Positions 45,287 to 55,488 of a stretch of DNA of 64,000 bases are shown here, one piece after another (the stretch's first letter is position 1; each line of letters begins with the position of its first letter). The notes under the pieces were generated by a model, which did not search any database, was not told the DNA's origin, and saw nothing but the letters and a program-made list of their open reading frames with translations. The position numbers and the translations under genes are program-made. The DNA is from JASSUD01 sp031963415 (GTDB lineage: Bacteria; Pseudomonadota; Gammaproteobacteria; Burkholderiales; Burkholderiaceae). The stretch spans positions 1-64,000 of the forward strand of contig JASSUI010000002.1 of NCBI GenBank assembly GCA_031963415.1. Reading direction: 5' to 3'.

Positions 45287-48200
45287 GAAATATTCGCATT
45301 TGTATCCTTCAGAAGTTCGATCAAAGCCCTAACCCCTTCAGGAGTCAACGCGGACTGCTTGCTTAAGGCGCATGCAGCCGTAGACCTGACCTCCGCCTCC
45401 TCATTCTTATCCATCAAGATATCGGTCAAGGCCCCCAACCCTTTATCAGATAACGCGGACTGCTTGCCTAAGGCCCACGCAGCCTCAGTCCTGAGAGAGT
45501 GAACCGCATTCGTATCCTTCAAGACTTTGATCAAGGCCCCCACCCCTTCATCAGACCACGTGGACTGATTGCGTAAGGCTTCCATAGTCGCAGATATGAC
45601 ATCCGCCTCCGCATTCGTATCTTTCAAGATGTCGATCAAGGCCCCTAACCATTCATCAGAACACGTGGACTGATTGCGTAAGGCCCACACAGCCTCAGAC
45701 CTGACATCCGCCTCCACATTCGTATCCTTCGAGACGTCGATCAAGGCCCTAACCCCTTCAGGAGGCAACGCGGACTGATTGCGTAACGCCCGAACAGCCT
45801 CAGTCCTAAGAGAGTGAACCGCATTCGTATCCATCAAGACGTCGATCAAGGCCCTCACCCCTTCAGGAGGCAACATGGACTGACCGCCTAAGGCTTCCGC
45901 AGTCGCAGACCTGACAGCCGCCTCCTCATTCGTATCCCTTAAGACGTCGGTCAAGGCCTTAACCCTTTCAGGAGGCAAGATGGACCGATTGCGTAACGCC
46001 AGCACAGCCTTAGACCTGAGATACGCCCCCTCATTCGTATCCTTCAAGACGTTGATCAAGGCCCCCAACCCTTCATCAGACAACGCGGACTGTTTGCCTA
46101 AGATCCGCGCAGCCTCAGTCCTGACAGACGCTTCCACCTTCCCATCCTTCAAGACATAGATCAAGGCCCCCACCCGTTCATCAGACAACGTGGACTGATT
46201 GCATAAGGCTTCCACAGTCGCAGATCTGACATCCGCATCCTCATTCGTATCCATCAAGACGCCGATCAAGGCCCCCACCCGTTCATCAGACAATGTGGAC
46301 TGATTGCATAAGGCTTCCACAGTCGCAGATCTGACATCCGCCTCCGCATTCGTATCCTTCAAGATGTCGATCAAGGCCTCCACCCGTTCATCAGACAATG
46401 TGGACTGATCGCGTAAGGCCCACACAGCCGCAGTCCTGACATCCGCCTCCGCATTCGTATCCTTCAAGATGTCGATCAAGGCCCCCACCCGTTCATCAGA
46501 CAATGTGGACTGATCGCGTAAGGCCCACACAGCCGCAGTCCTGACATCCGCCTCCGCATTCGTATCCTTCAAGACGTCGATCAAGGCCCCCACCCCATCA
46601 GGAGTCAACGTGGACTGATTGCGTAACGCCCGCACAGCCTCAGTCCTGAGAGAGTGAACCGCATTCGTATCCTTCAAGATGTCGATCAAGGCCCCCAACC
46701 GTTCATCAGATAACGTGGAGCGATTACCTAAGGCCCGCACAGCCGCAGACCTGATATCCACCTCCTCATTCGCATCCTTCAAGACGTCGATCAAGGCTCC
46801 CACCCCTTCATCAGACAACGCGGACTGATTGCCTAGGGCTTCCGCAGTCAAAGTCCTGAGAGAGCGAACCGCATTCGTATCCTTCAAGACGTCGACCAAG
46901 GCCCCCACCCATTCATCAGACAATGTAAACTGATCGCGTAAGGCCCACGCAGCCGCAGACCTGACATCCGCCTCCTCATTCGTATCCTTCAAGACGTCGA
47001 TCAACGCGCCCACCCCTTCATCAGACAACGTGGACTGATTGCGTAACGCCCGCGCAGCCGCAGACCTGACATCCGCCTCCTCATTTGTATCCTTCAAGAC
47101 GTCGATCAAGGCCCCCACCCCTTCATCAGACAACGCGGACTGCTTGCCTAAGGCTTCCGCAGCCAAAGTCCTGAGAGAGAGAACCGCATTCATACCATTC
47201 AAGACGTCGATCAAGGCCCTCCACCTTTCAGCAGGCAATGCGTAGTGATTGCGTAACGCCAGCGCAACCTTATACATGACCTCCACCTTCTCCACACTCG
47301 TATCCCTCGTATCCTTCAAGACGTCGATCAAGGCCTTAACCCCATCCTTAGATGACCTAGAACGATCGCACAACGTCCTCAGCAAAGGCCCTTTGCCCTC
47401 CATTTCTGCTTGATGTATTCTGTTTAGCAAAAGAGATTCTGGGAAAGCGTGCTGCCTCCCTAAAACACTTTGACCTGTTTTTTTTATCTCTACATCCAGC
47501 CACAGCATGAGCTCCTGTTCCAATTGCACAATGGTCTCTGATTTCAATCGCGCTCTGGCTTCCTGCAAACAATTCAGGATCAGCTGTTGATGAGGGATGC
47601 CAATTAAGTCTCGGGGTGCTTGATTTAATAATTTAAAGAATTGCTCCGCCCCTTCGGGGTTAAGTAAGCCTGCAACCATCTGCCAGACAATTTCATAACG
47701 AGGGTTATATTTCTGGGTCGCGATAAATGCCTCAAGTTCTTCCAAATTTGGCAATACGCCTAACTCTGTTTGTACAGAGGGGGTTACCTCGCGCTTTCCT
47801 AGCTTAGTAGCATACTTTTGTATTTGCCTAACAAGAAATTTTGCCGCAAAGAATTCTTGGAAAGTCAGATGTAAGAAATGCCAGGCACGTTTATATTCTT
47901 CGGAGTCGGTATCGGTTGTATGTAAAAAGGCGAGTTGTCCAAGGTTAATTAGTAAGTCTGCTAACAACGGCTTCTTGCCTTCCTGGTCGCACTGTTGATA
48001 GAGTACCGACAATATGTTTTGTAAATAATCATCATCAAATTCAAGCACACCGTCTTGTATCCCTTGGAACGCTAAATAACTTAGATACTCCTCTTCTACA
48101 GGAGCTAACTGTGCTTTGAATAAATCAGACTTTAAGCGGAAAGCTAATTCATGCCTTACTGGCATCCCTGTTGACGATTTTCCTAAGCGCACACTATCGT

Positions 48201-50814
48201 TGCGCATTAGCTGGCTGATCATCGTCTTATACAGCGACGTCATAGTGAGGGAATGGCCGGCCTTAACCTGAGTTTGTAGCTTATTCCAGCTAAAACACAG
48301 TACATCCAGCTGCACGGGAATATTCACTAACCCTTGGACGACAGGTGTTCGTTTAATAAAGTCCTGTATCGCAACAACAGTCTCAGGAGCTACTACCTTC
48401 TGCAGATAGGTTTGTACATTCTCTTGGCTAAAACCAATCGTTTCGAGTTCCAGATCGATAGAGGGCAGTATGGAATGATCGACACCTGAAGGGCGAGAGG
48501 TCAGCATAATATGCGGCTGCTTTAATAACGTCGTGATAAATTGACCCAAAGGACTATCCACATTTGCCGTCTCTGTGGAAACTTCATCCAAACCATCGAG
48601 AATAAAAAGAATCCTGTCGGAATAGGCAGCTAGCGTGCGGGCCAAAGCTTCTTTATCAACGTGCTGCGCGAAATATTTCTCACGTAGCAGGTCTTCTAGA
48701 TTACGAGCGGTATAGGTTGATTTAAGCTGGCGCAGCGGAAGCCAGAGCACCGCGTCGAACTGACCTTGCCACAGACCATTTTCCTTGTGAAATTCGTAGA
48801 CTAACTTCTTACAGAGCGTGCTCTTACCACTACCTGGACGGCCTTGAATTAAAATCTCGCTCGGTTTGTCTTTTTTTCCATTACGCAGTATGCGTTCATT
48901 GAATAAATTTTTTAATTCAATCTGGGCTTGTATATTGGTATTTGTGACCTGTTCATAGCTCCCCATACGGTTGAAAACCGCTGGTTTTTTCTGTAATTGT
49001 TTTTTCTCTTGCTCGCGTTGCTGCAAGCTTTCGACAATCGCCAAATTGATATAACAATCTTCTAGACTAAGCTCCTCTCCGGAGACACGTTGAATCGAAA
49101 GTAGATTGAATTGTCCACGGCGAAGACGCTCATAATAATCTTTCAATGCTGTACGGACTTGACCTAAGCTTACTGAAGCAGGCGTAGTGTTGATTCTGAT
49201 ATCGGCAAGGCCACGCTGGATTTCATTAAAGTGATCTGGAATCGCCACCACAATATCAGCATGCTGCTTGATATTGTGTACTTCTTGAAGCAATGCCTTT
49301 TTCGGGACAGCTTCCCAAAATGCATGTGGCCCAGGAGGCACATATCCGCCCCGCTCCATTTCTTGAATATCCGGCTCTTGTATATTGAAGACCGAGATGT
49401 CGCTTCTTTGCCAGCGCCCTATACGGTCAAGCGTACCTTTCGCATATTCCTTAATGGCCTCGAGTTTTCCCCAACCAATCTTTTCTTCTGACAAGCCTTT
49501 GAGCATACTCAGTGCACTGTCTCGAGTGGTTTCAGTCACCCTCGCACATGCAATTCGCTCTAAACGATCACATAAACCGCGTAGAAAATTCTCGTCATAC
49601 GGCTCATTGCTTTCATTGAGCAGATTTTCCAAAAAATCTAATCGCCCTGTCTTTAATCCCACACCCAAATAGACGTCAACCAGGCGTAGCTGCACATACC
49701 ACGGTTGAACTCGATCATGGGAAAACTCATGAATTCCTATTCTGAAAGCTCTAAACGCATCGATAAATCGATCTGGCTCAAAGCCAGCAATGATCACAGC
49801 AGTTAATGCGGTACTGGGACTGGCCATACTACCAGCGATGAGTTTTAAAATACCGCCTGTTAAATAAAGGCCCCCTGCCACAGCAGGGTTAAGATAGCGT
49901 GTCAGCTTTTCCCAAAAGGTTTTGTCATTCGGTAAACGGGCCAACGCTTGCCGCGCATACATAACTGGCCAAGCTAACTCTAAGTCAGTTTCATATCGAT
50001 CAAATACCTGCCTCAAGGCTTCTTGTATCTTCTCTCGGTCTATCTTCTCTATTTCCAGATCAACCATTTGATCTAACACAAGCGATACTGCATCCAATAA
50101 GGTGCGAGCTTGCAGGCAGTTTTGATTGATTTGAATCTCTTGTAAGGACTGAAGAAGTGCCTTGAGCAATACAACGCGATCTGCTACCGCATGCGGATCT
50201 TGCTCTAGTTTGAGGCGGCTAAGTACCAATCGACAGAGTCCATTTAATACGCTCACATCTAGACATCGATTGTGTTCTGGCTTTAATACATCCAATAGTG
50301 CGTTGATGAGTTTACGGTGAAATTCAGTATGATCAATAGTCCCCAACGCAACCAATTCTTGGATATGCGCGAGGTTTTTCACACTTTTGTTGAACTGAAC
50401 GAGCACCTGCTCAGCTTCTTCAAGTAGCACAGCGGCCTCAGTAGGCACGCTCTCTTTTCCTTGATGTGAGGCAAGGATTTGTTTATAGCACCAAGCAAGA
50501 TGACGGGTTTCCTGTAAATCTTTCGTATGCGTACAAGCGGGATAATTCAACGTAGGAATGGCAGAGCGAGAGAATTGCCCCTGCAGGGGTGCTTTGAAAA
50601 AGGGAGGTCCGGCCGATAAGCCAGCAATATACTGTGCAAAAATATTTGCCTTGCTCTCTGAGCATGGCCCATACATCGCTACATAATTAGGCTGTGTAGG
50701 GAGCGTTGCATGCTGTAGAGGAATAGGATTGCTGCCCAACGCAGAAAGTGCTTCTGTAGACTGACCTAACGCGCTTAAGTAGCTTGAATACTCAAGGACT
50801 ACTTTCCTAAGAAA
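45287..50814 (-). pseudogene. NACHT-HEAT gene D, main part
   Basis: About 1,840 codons, open from the IS110 boundary (VVLEYSSYLSALGQSTEALS; a TTG at 50739 is the first likely start). The N-terminal 450 residues differ from A-C. They are helical with a Gly/Ala-rich hydrophobic stretch (NPAVAGGLYLTGGILKLIAG), and the alpha/beta domain is absent. From the linker LSIQRVSGEELSLEDCYINL on it matches the family: Walker A GRPGSGKSTLCKK, ILFILDGLDEVST, FLHLTFQEFFAAKFLVRQI, then about 19 HEAT repeats of 35 residues. The frame then reads into IS256 (KVSGILCERS...) and stops at 45226, losing the cap. A truncated protein might still be made. Confidence 0.85.
45300..47360 (-). repeat. About 19 tandem 105-bp HEAT-coding units in gene D
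   Basis: The period is exactly 105 bp (35 codons); for example the units at 46371, 46476 and 46581 are nearly identical. Each encodes GALIDVLKDTNEEADVRSAA-type helices followed by ALRNQSTLSDE. DNA-level identity implies recent amplification. Units alternate between two helix variants (ADVRS/T and VHSLRTEAV). Confidence 0.9.
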
Positions 50815-52424
50815 CTTCCTCGTCTATGCTGCCTTAGGTTGCAATGTATAGCCTAATGATTCAGCCCGATGGGTTAAGTTAGCTAAAATTCTTTGTCGGT
50901 AACGCTCTTCATAGTATGCGGCGCCAGGATCAACATAGTTCATGCCATATCGCAATGCATTGTAGAACAGTACGGCAATTTTCCGCGCCGTGGCGGTCAC
51001 GGCTTTGGCTTTGCCAATACGCGCTGATAAGCGTCGATAGAATGCACCCAGTGCGGTCTCTGTTCGACCTATTGTGGTTGCCGCTAAACGCAGCGCTGCC
51101 GCTGCCTTATTTGAAGAGCGCCGCGTTTTAGAAGAGAGGACTTTGCCCCCTGATATTTTATTTCCTGGTGCTAAGCATAGCCACGAGGTGAAATGCTTCA
51201 CACTTGGCCAGCGCGACATATCGTTACCCCATTCAGCAACAAGCTTAAGAGCCAAAGAGGGGCCTAAACTATGTATCTGTGTGAGATCAATGCCGAGCAC
51301 TTGATAGAGTGATGCTCTGACATCAAATGACATCTGATTAGATTGTTTACTTCGACACCGAGCTGTAGGCAAAGGGGTTGTCGCAGGTGGGTTATTGCGG
51401 TGCAACTTTTTTAAGGCAAGCTCAATCTGTTCATCACATTGCGCGATCTGCGTTTGATAAAAGTCGTACAAAGCCACGGCTTGCGTCAACTCAAAAACAT
51501 GCTCCGCTTGATAATGGCCTGTCAAAGCAGCACAAATATCTTCTTGAGATGCTTTACACCGAAAATCTCGATATTGAGCGAGTACCTCGGCGCAACGTTC
51601 ACCGGCAATGATGGCGCGAATGATCTTCATGCCGGTGACGCCCGTTATGTCCGAGACCACAAGAGGCAACTGTACATTCATTTGTACTAACGCTTTTTGC
51701 ATATGCTGGATATGCGCTGCCGCATATTCAATTAAGCGCTCGCGCTGACGTAAATAAGCACGTAGCGTTGCCACATCATGACGAGGTCGAAAGCTTGCGC
51801 TAAGTAATCCGTAAGCATGAAGTTTTTGCAGCCATTGAGCATCATTCACATCGGTCTTACGACCAGGTACCGTCTTGGCATGCCTGGCATTGACCAACAC
51901 AACTTCAAAGCCTCGTGCTTCCAATATCTCAAATACAGCAATCCAATAAACGCCAGTAGACTCCATGGCAACCGTCGTTACACCCTTTTCCTTTAGCCAC
52001 TGGGATAGGGCGTACAAATCGCCAGTGAAACTACGAAATGACCGAACTGGCTCTTCATCGCATTCAGGATCCACAGCCACAACGTGGAATGCTGAACCCA
52101 CATCAATACCCGCAGCATGGGGATGAACGATTGAAATATCGGCGATGCTATGATGAATAGATCGAGGTTTTCTCTGCTTCATTGCCAAACCCTCCCAAAA
52201 TGATGAATGATCGAAAGGCAGGATGACGGTGTCAATCACTTTCCTAAACGGGATCACTTCGCAGTGTCACCAATACGGGGGCCGCATCTATCCTTGGACC
52301 ACGTTATATATCGGGGTAAACCACCAAAAAATAAACGGTCTCTCCAATCGACACAGATACTATAACTCCATCATAAGAGTTTCTCTGATTTGGGTAGGGG
52401 AGCGCCCCTTAAGAGGTTATGTAG
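50815..52424 (-). mobile_element. IS110-family element inserted in NACHT gene D
   Basis: Limits are inferred from the broken gene: EARKV on the right side and VVLEYSSYL on the left. No inverted repeats or duplication are visible, as usual for IS110. About 240 bases of non-coding element DNA precede the transposase start. Ends are accurate to about 15 bases. Confidence 0.7.
50824..52182 (-). CDS. IS110-family transposase
   Basis: 452 residues from ATG 52182, with GGGAGGG 7 bases upstream; an in-frame start 75 bases further up is less likely. DEDD part: AAGIDVGSAFHVVAVDPECD, VAMESTGVYWIAVFEILEAR and GRKTDVNDAQWLQKLHAYGL. Transposase_20 part: QVLGIDLTQIHSLGPSLALK and LCLAPGNKISGGKVLSSKTR. Intact. 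A different subgroup from the elements at 18.6 and 21.2 kb. Confidence 0.93.
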   Translation of the reverse strand: MKQRKPRSIHHSIADISIVHPHAAGIDVGSAFHVVAVDPECDEEPVRSFRSFTGDLYALSQWLKEKGVTTVAMESTGVYWIAVFEILEARGFEVVLVNARHAKTVPGRKTDVNDAQWLQKLHAYGLLSASFRPRHDVATLRAYLRQRERLIEYAAAHIQHMQKALVQMNVQLPLVVSDITGVTGMKIIRAIIAGERCAEVLAQYRDFRCKASQEDICAALTGHYQAEHVFELTQAVALYDFYQTQIAQCDEQIELALKKLHRNNPPATTPLPTARCRSKQSNQMSFDVRASLYQVLGIDLTQIHSLGPSLALKLVAEWGNDMSRWPSVKHFTSWLCLAPGNKISGGKVLSSKTRRSSNKAAAALRLAATTIGRTETALGAFYRRLSARIGKAKAVTATARKIAVLFYNALRYGMNYVDPGAAYYEERYRQRILANLTHRAESLGYTLQPKAA

Positions 52425-52637
52425 AAAAACCTTTCTTGCTTCATCGCGAGAGTATTGTTCTACATATACTTTCAACTCATTTATCAGCTGATCATAAGCC
52501 GCTTTGGCTTTGTCAGTCTGACCAGCAAGAACATAAGCTCTAGCTTCGGCTCGCCTAACTTCTGGTGGCACGACGACTGACGAAGTTTGGACTGATCCGG
52601 ACGGATGTGCGGGGGTTCCCCATACGCTGCTAAACAC
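52425..52637 (-). pseudogene. NACHT-HEAT gene D, N-terminal fragment (TPR-like)
   Basis: MFSSVWGTPAHPSGSVQTSS followed by EVRRAEARAYVLAGQTDKAK parallels the TPR-like start of gene C (LLAQAQAYQAMGDLEEAQKW). The native frame reaches EARK; the residues after it come from the IS110 element. Joined to the frame at 50814 it gives EARKVVLEYSS. Its promoter side (52638 upward) is shared with the divergent TA operon. Confidence 0.7.
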
Positions 52638-52967
52638 TTTCTGCTCCCAATGGTGAAGAGCGTAAGACTAAGCCTTTAGATTTTGCATAAGCAGATAGTT
52701 ATTCTATGCCTACAGAATAAAAAAAAGTGGGATTTTTTACTCAACAGCATGAGGAGCAACCCTGATTTTTACCAAATCTTTTATTTCCCCTAAGGCACAG
52801 CGCATAGTGGAGTTTCGTTAGACGTAGCGTAATTTATCGATTTTTCTTGAAATTTAATGAAATCTGAATTTTGGTTTGACAATCGTTATCAACCATACAT
52901 TTTTATGCTGGACATTTTTTCTTAAAAATGGTAATTTTGTTCAAAATGAACATTTCTGGAGGAATGT
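52638..52967. promoter_or_regulatory. Divergent intergenic region, gene D and Phd/PIN operon
   Basis: 330 non-coding bases. A TTGACA near 52877 could be the -35 of the TA operon, though no good -10 is clear. TGTTCA-AAA-TGAACA at 52938-52952 is a perfect palindrome and GGAGG lies just before the antitoxin ATG. The palindrome is the likely autoregulatory operator. Confidence 0.5.
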
Positions 52968-53219
52968 ATGCGCATAGTAACGGCCACCGAGGCCAAACAC
53001 CACTTTGCCAGCGTCATCGAAGCCGCATCTCGTGAACCTGTAAAAATTCAAAGCCATAAGCGTGATATAGCTGTTGTCATATCTATGCAAGAATACGAAC
53101 GCTTGGCAAATTTCACCAAAACAGAATTTCAGAGGTTTTGCGATCAGGTAGGCACGGCTTCTGAGAAAGCAGGAATGACAGAAGAAAAACTGGCGGAGTT
53201 ATTAGCCAGTGAAGAATGA
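52968..53219 (+). CDS. Phd/YefM-family antitoxin
   Basis: 83 residues. RIVTATEAKHHFASVIEAAS followed by EPVKIQSHKRDIAVVISMQE and YERLA is the Phd/YefM DNA-binding fold. The C-terminal tail (KAGMTEEKLAELLASEE) would neutralise the PIN toxin. GGAGG ribosome site. It overlaps the toxin gene by 11 bases. Expected to repress its operon at the palindrome upstream. Confidence 0.9.
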   Translation: MRIVTATEAKHHFASVIEAASREPVKIQSHKRDIAVVISMQEYERLANFTKTEFQRFCDQVGTASEKAGMTEEKLAELLASEE

Positions 53220-53622
53220 CCGCAAATTAGTATTAGATACCAACGTACTAATTAGCCGTTTGCTGTTTCCTAGCGGGGTTGCTGCAAAGGCAGTTGATCA
53301 TGCATTGGAATGGGGCCTGCCTTTAATGTCAGAAGAAACTTTATCTGAATTAACTGAGGTACTGTCACGTCCCAAATTCTCCAAATATATATCCATTCAG
53401 GATCGCCAACACTTCATTCGATTATTAGGTGGGGTTGTGCGAATTGTGCCTATTACTCATCGTATCACTGCCTGCCGCGATCCTAAGGACGATAAATTTT
53501 TACACGTTGCACTCAATGGCAATGCGCAAGTCATTGTGACGGGAGATGCAGATTTGTTAGTGCTCCAACCATTTCACGGTATTGCTATCGTTAATCCTCA
53601 GACATTTTTGAGGATGACCTAA
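53209..53622 (+). CDS. PIN-domain toxin
   Basis: 137 residues from GTG 53209, overlapping the antitoxin. KLVLDTNVLISRLLFPSG (first Asp), SEETLSELTEVLSRPKFSKY (Glu), CRDPKDDKFLHVALNGNAQV and IVTGDADLLVL (further Asp) give the complete acidic metal site of a PIN RNase. It is of the putative toxin group often paired with Phd antitoxins. Intact. Confidence 0.9.
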   Translation: MKNDRKLVLDTNVLISRLLFPSGVAAKAVDHALEWGLPLMSEETLSELTEVLSRPKFSKYISIQDRQHFIRLLGGVVRIVPITHRITACRDPKDDKFLHVALNGNAQVIVTGDADLLVLQPFHGIAIVNPQTFLRMT

Positions 53623-53628
53623 GGCAAG

Positions 53629-53943
53629 CTAAATAGCGGCGAGTCGATTTACAGTATCCGGATAACGCTCAACCAGTCGAATTAGCAATGCTGCTTGAGC
53701 ATTAGGCTTTGCTCTACCTTGTTCCCAATTTTATAACGTGCGAGGGTTGGTTCGTAGGTAACGGGCAAAAACGCCTCGAGATAAATGTAGGCTCTCACGC
53801 AATTGAACAAGCTCTTCAGCGATGATGTGAGGAGCCGGTGCTATTTCGACCACATGCTGACGTAAAGTAATTTTACCTTCACGATGGGCTGTTAAAGCTT
53901 CAAATCCTTTAGACAATTCAGCGAATAAATTTCGTTTCGTCAT
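53629..53943 (-). pseudogene. HTH antitoxin (HigA/XRE-type) with nonsense codon
   Basis: The frame from ATG 53943 runs MTKRNLFAELSKGFEALTAH and the HTH VQLRESLHLSRGVFARYLRT. It stops at TAA (53733-53731) inside RTL-stop-NWEQGRAKPN, where the family has Glu (GAA to TAA). The same frame continues to a natural stop at 53629 (LLIRLVERYPDTVNRLAAI). Without the second half of the HTH it should be inactive. Confidence 0.85.
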
Positions 53944-54075
53944 TTTGACCTCTTCTCAATCTCGTTGCGGAGCATATTAGCTAATAATTTTTGCTCTTTC
54001 GGCGTTAGGTCAGCCATTTCATCTTTGTCATAAAGTGTAAACAGCCAAAATTGGTGTTCTCTCTTCCACCAATAC
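53940..54075 (-). pseudogene. RelE/HigB-type toxin, 3' remnant
   Basis: It reads WLFTLYDKDEMADLTPKEQK then LLANMLRNEIEKRSK and stops by overlapping the antitoxin ATG (ATGA). This is the C-terminus of the HigB-like toxin group that precedes such HTH antitoxins. The 5' part was removed at the IS200-type element. The toxin loss would have freed the antitoxin to decay. Confidence 0.75.
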
Positions 54076-54593
54076 TAAACAACCACCGGCTAAAGCCGGT
54101 GGGTTTGAATAACGGACTGAAAGTCCGGATACGCGTCGACTTAACGACGCGTCTTAATCTGGCTCCATCTGAAAATTGTCATTTACGTTAGGTTCAAAAT
54201 GGTGTTCCAAATACTGTTTAACCATCTCTTCCGTCATTTGACCTACCGTCGCACAAAAATAGCCTCGTGCCCAAAAATGCTGGCCCCAATAGCGTTTCTT
54301 AATATGCGCAAACTCTTCAAACAATTTACTCGAGGTACGCCCCTTAATCCGCCTCATAATTTCACTTGGTGCCAATTCAGGGGGACAGCTCACCAGAATA
54401 TGCACATGGTCTTGGCTAACCACTCCTCGAATTATCTTTATCTCAAACGCTTCACACGTCTGACGCACCAACTTTCTTACCCTTTCCGCTACTTCCCCTC
54501 TCAACACTTTGTAGCGGTACTTCGTCACCCATACAAAATGATATTCAATCTGATAAACCGTATGGCTCCCATATCTATATCCCATGTCGCACC
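54076..54593 (-). mobile_element. IS200/IS605-type element, 5' end abutted by IS1
   Basis: It has a single transposase gene and a subterminal hairpin CCACCGGC-TAAA-GCCGGTGG (54083-54102), followed by CGGACTGAAAGTCCG, typical recognition structures of this family. The IS1 copy begins 8 bases upstream of tnpA, so the 5' terminal hairpin is missing and the element is probably dead. No TnpB/IscB gene accompanies it. Confidence 0.8.
54154..54585 (-). CDS. tnpA: IS200-type HUH transposase TnpA
   Basis: 143 residues. YHFVWVTKYRYKVLRGEVAE, the HUH motif in GVVSQDHVHILVSCPPELAP and the catalytic Tyr in EEMVKQYLEHH. It cuts and joins single-stranded ends by a tyrosine link. The reading frame is intact even though the element's 5' end is lost. 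Confidence 0.95.
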   Translation of the reverse strand: MGYRYGSHTVYQIEYHFVWVTKYRYKVLRGEVAERVRKLVRQTCEAFEIKIIRGVVSQDHVHILVSCPPELAPSEIMRRIKGRTSSKLFEEFAHIKKRYWGQHFWARGYFCATVGQMTEEMVKQYLEHHFEPNVNDNFQMEPD

Positions 54594-55377
54594 GAGAGTG
54601 TTATTTAAAAGATAGATGAGAATTTTTCCCGCCAATTTGCATAATTGTCAGGCGAAGCCAAGAAATGCTGAATGCGCAAAGATAAATCCACCATGAGCAC
54701 AGACTTTGAAACGACCTTAGTGCGTCGAGTCATTCTTGCCAGAAAATGCCGTGTATTCGAATTATCTTGCTCAATGGCTGTCGTATGGGCTTTGCCAATT
54801 GTGTGCTGCTGGGCAGGGAGCACTTTTCGATACACATCCCATTCATCGGTGAAATAGTGAGCGCCCAAGTGTTTAACTTTGTCATAGAGCCGTCTAAAGG
54901 TCTGAGCGTCGCGACGACCGATGACCCAAGCGATGCACTTCCTGGAGGAATGATCTAAGGCTTTCCATATCCACCATTTGTTTTTTTTTAGACTGCACAA
55001 AATGCCACATTTCATCAAACTCAATCGCTTCTATCTTTTCGGGAAGGGCAGGTTCAGGCAGCTCATTACCCGCTTGTTTCACCCACATATAGACTGTCCT
55101 GCGGCTTGTCTTGAGCAAACGCGCAATCATGCCGTAGCTGCACTTCATCGTCCCATACAGCATTACCGCCAGGGCTTTCACTTCTTCCGGATAGCCTCGG
55201 TTTTGTCTTTTATCTGCCCGAACAAAGTTGTACTCGCAGCTTTTACAGTAGTATCGTTGTTGGTTTCTTACTTTGCCATTCTTGACAACAGCACTCCTAT
55301 CCCCACAGCGTTTGCAATTGATCATCTTCAGTAGAGGAAGTGAATTTTTAGAAATCTATTTATAGAATAACACTCTC
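54594..55377 (-). mobile_element. IS1-family element, copy 2, no target duplication
   Basis: The same 784-bp element as copy 1, with ends GAGAGTGTTAT and ATAACACTCTC. The flanks differ (TCGCACC and AAAAAAAA), so an adjacent deletion or rearrangement has happened since insertion. One side is the IS200-type element, the other a NACHT-HEAT fragment. Confidence 0.88.
54605..55325 (-). CDS. insAB: IS1 transposase InsAB, two frames joined at A9
   Basis: InsA is 55325-54894 (CKRCGDRSAVVKNGKVRNQQ zinc finger; HTH LKTSRRTVYMWVKQ). InsB follows in the +1 frame (NKWWIWKALDHSSRKCIAWV, GAHYFTDEWDVYRKVLPAQQ, RIQHFLASPDNYANWREKF). The A9 run at the overlap is identical in both copies, so it is an inherited feature. 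Transcript slippage or a +1/-2 ribosomal shift there would make the fused DDE transposase. No nonsense codon in this copy. Confidence 0.85.
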
Positions 55378-55488
55378 AAAAAAAATACGCTGTCCGAAGT
55401 CACCGTGCAGGCTTTGATTGGCGCTTGTCAAGATGAAGAATGGAGTGTTAGGTCTGCGGTAGCCCGCGCGTTAGAGGGGCAGATTAAG
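55378..55488 (+). pseudogene. NACHT-HEAT family fragment (one HEAT repeat)
   Basis: KNTLSEVTVQALIGACQDEE followed by WSVRSAVARALEGQIK matches the HEAT units of genes B and C (ALSSALKDKEWSVRLTAA). It is bounded by IS1 on the left and IS6 on the right and has no other coding part. It is evidence of a further family member. It stays in frame with the IS6 transposase. Confidence 0.8.
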
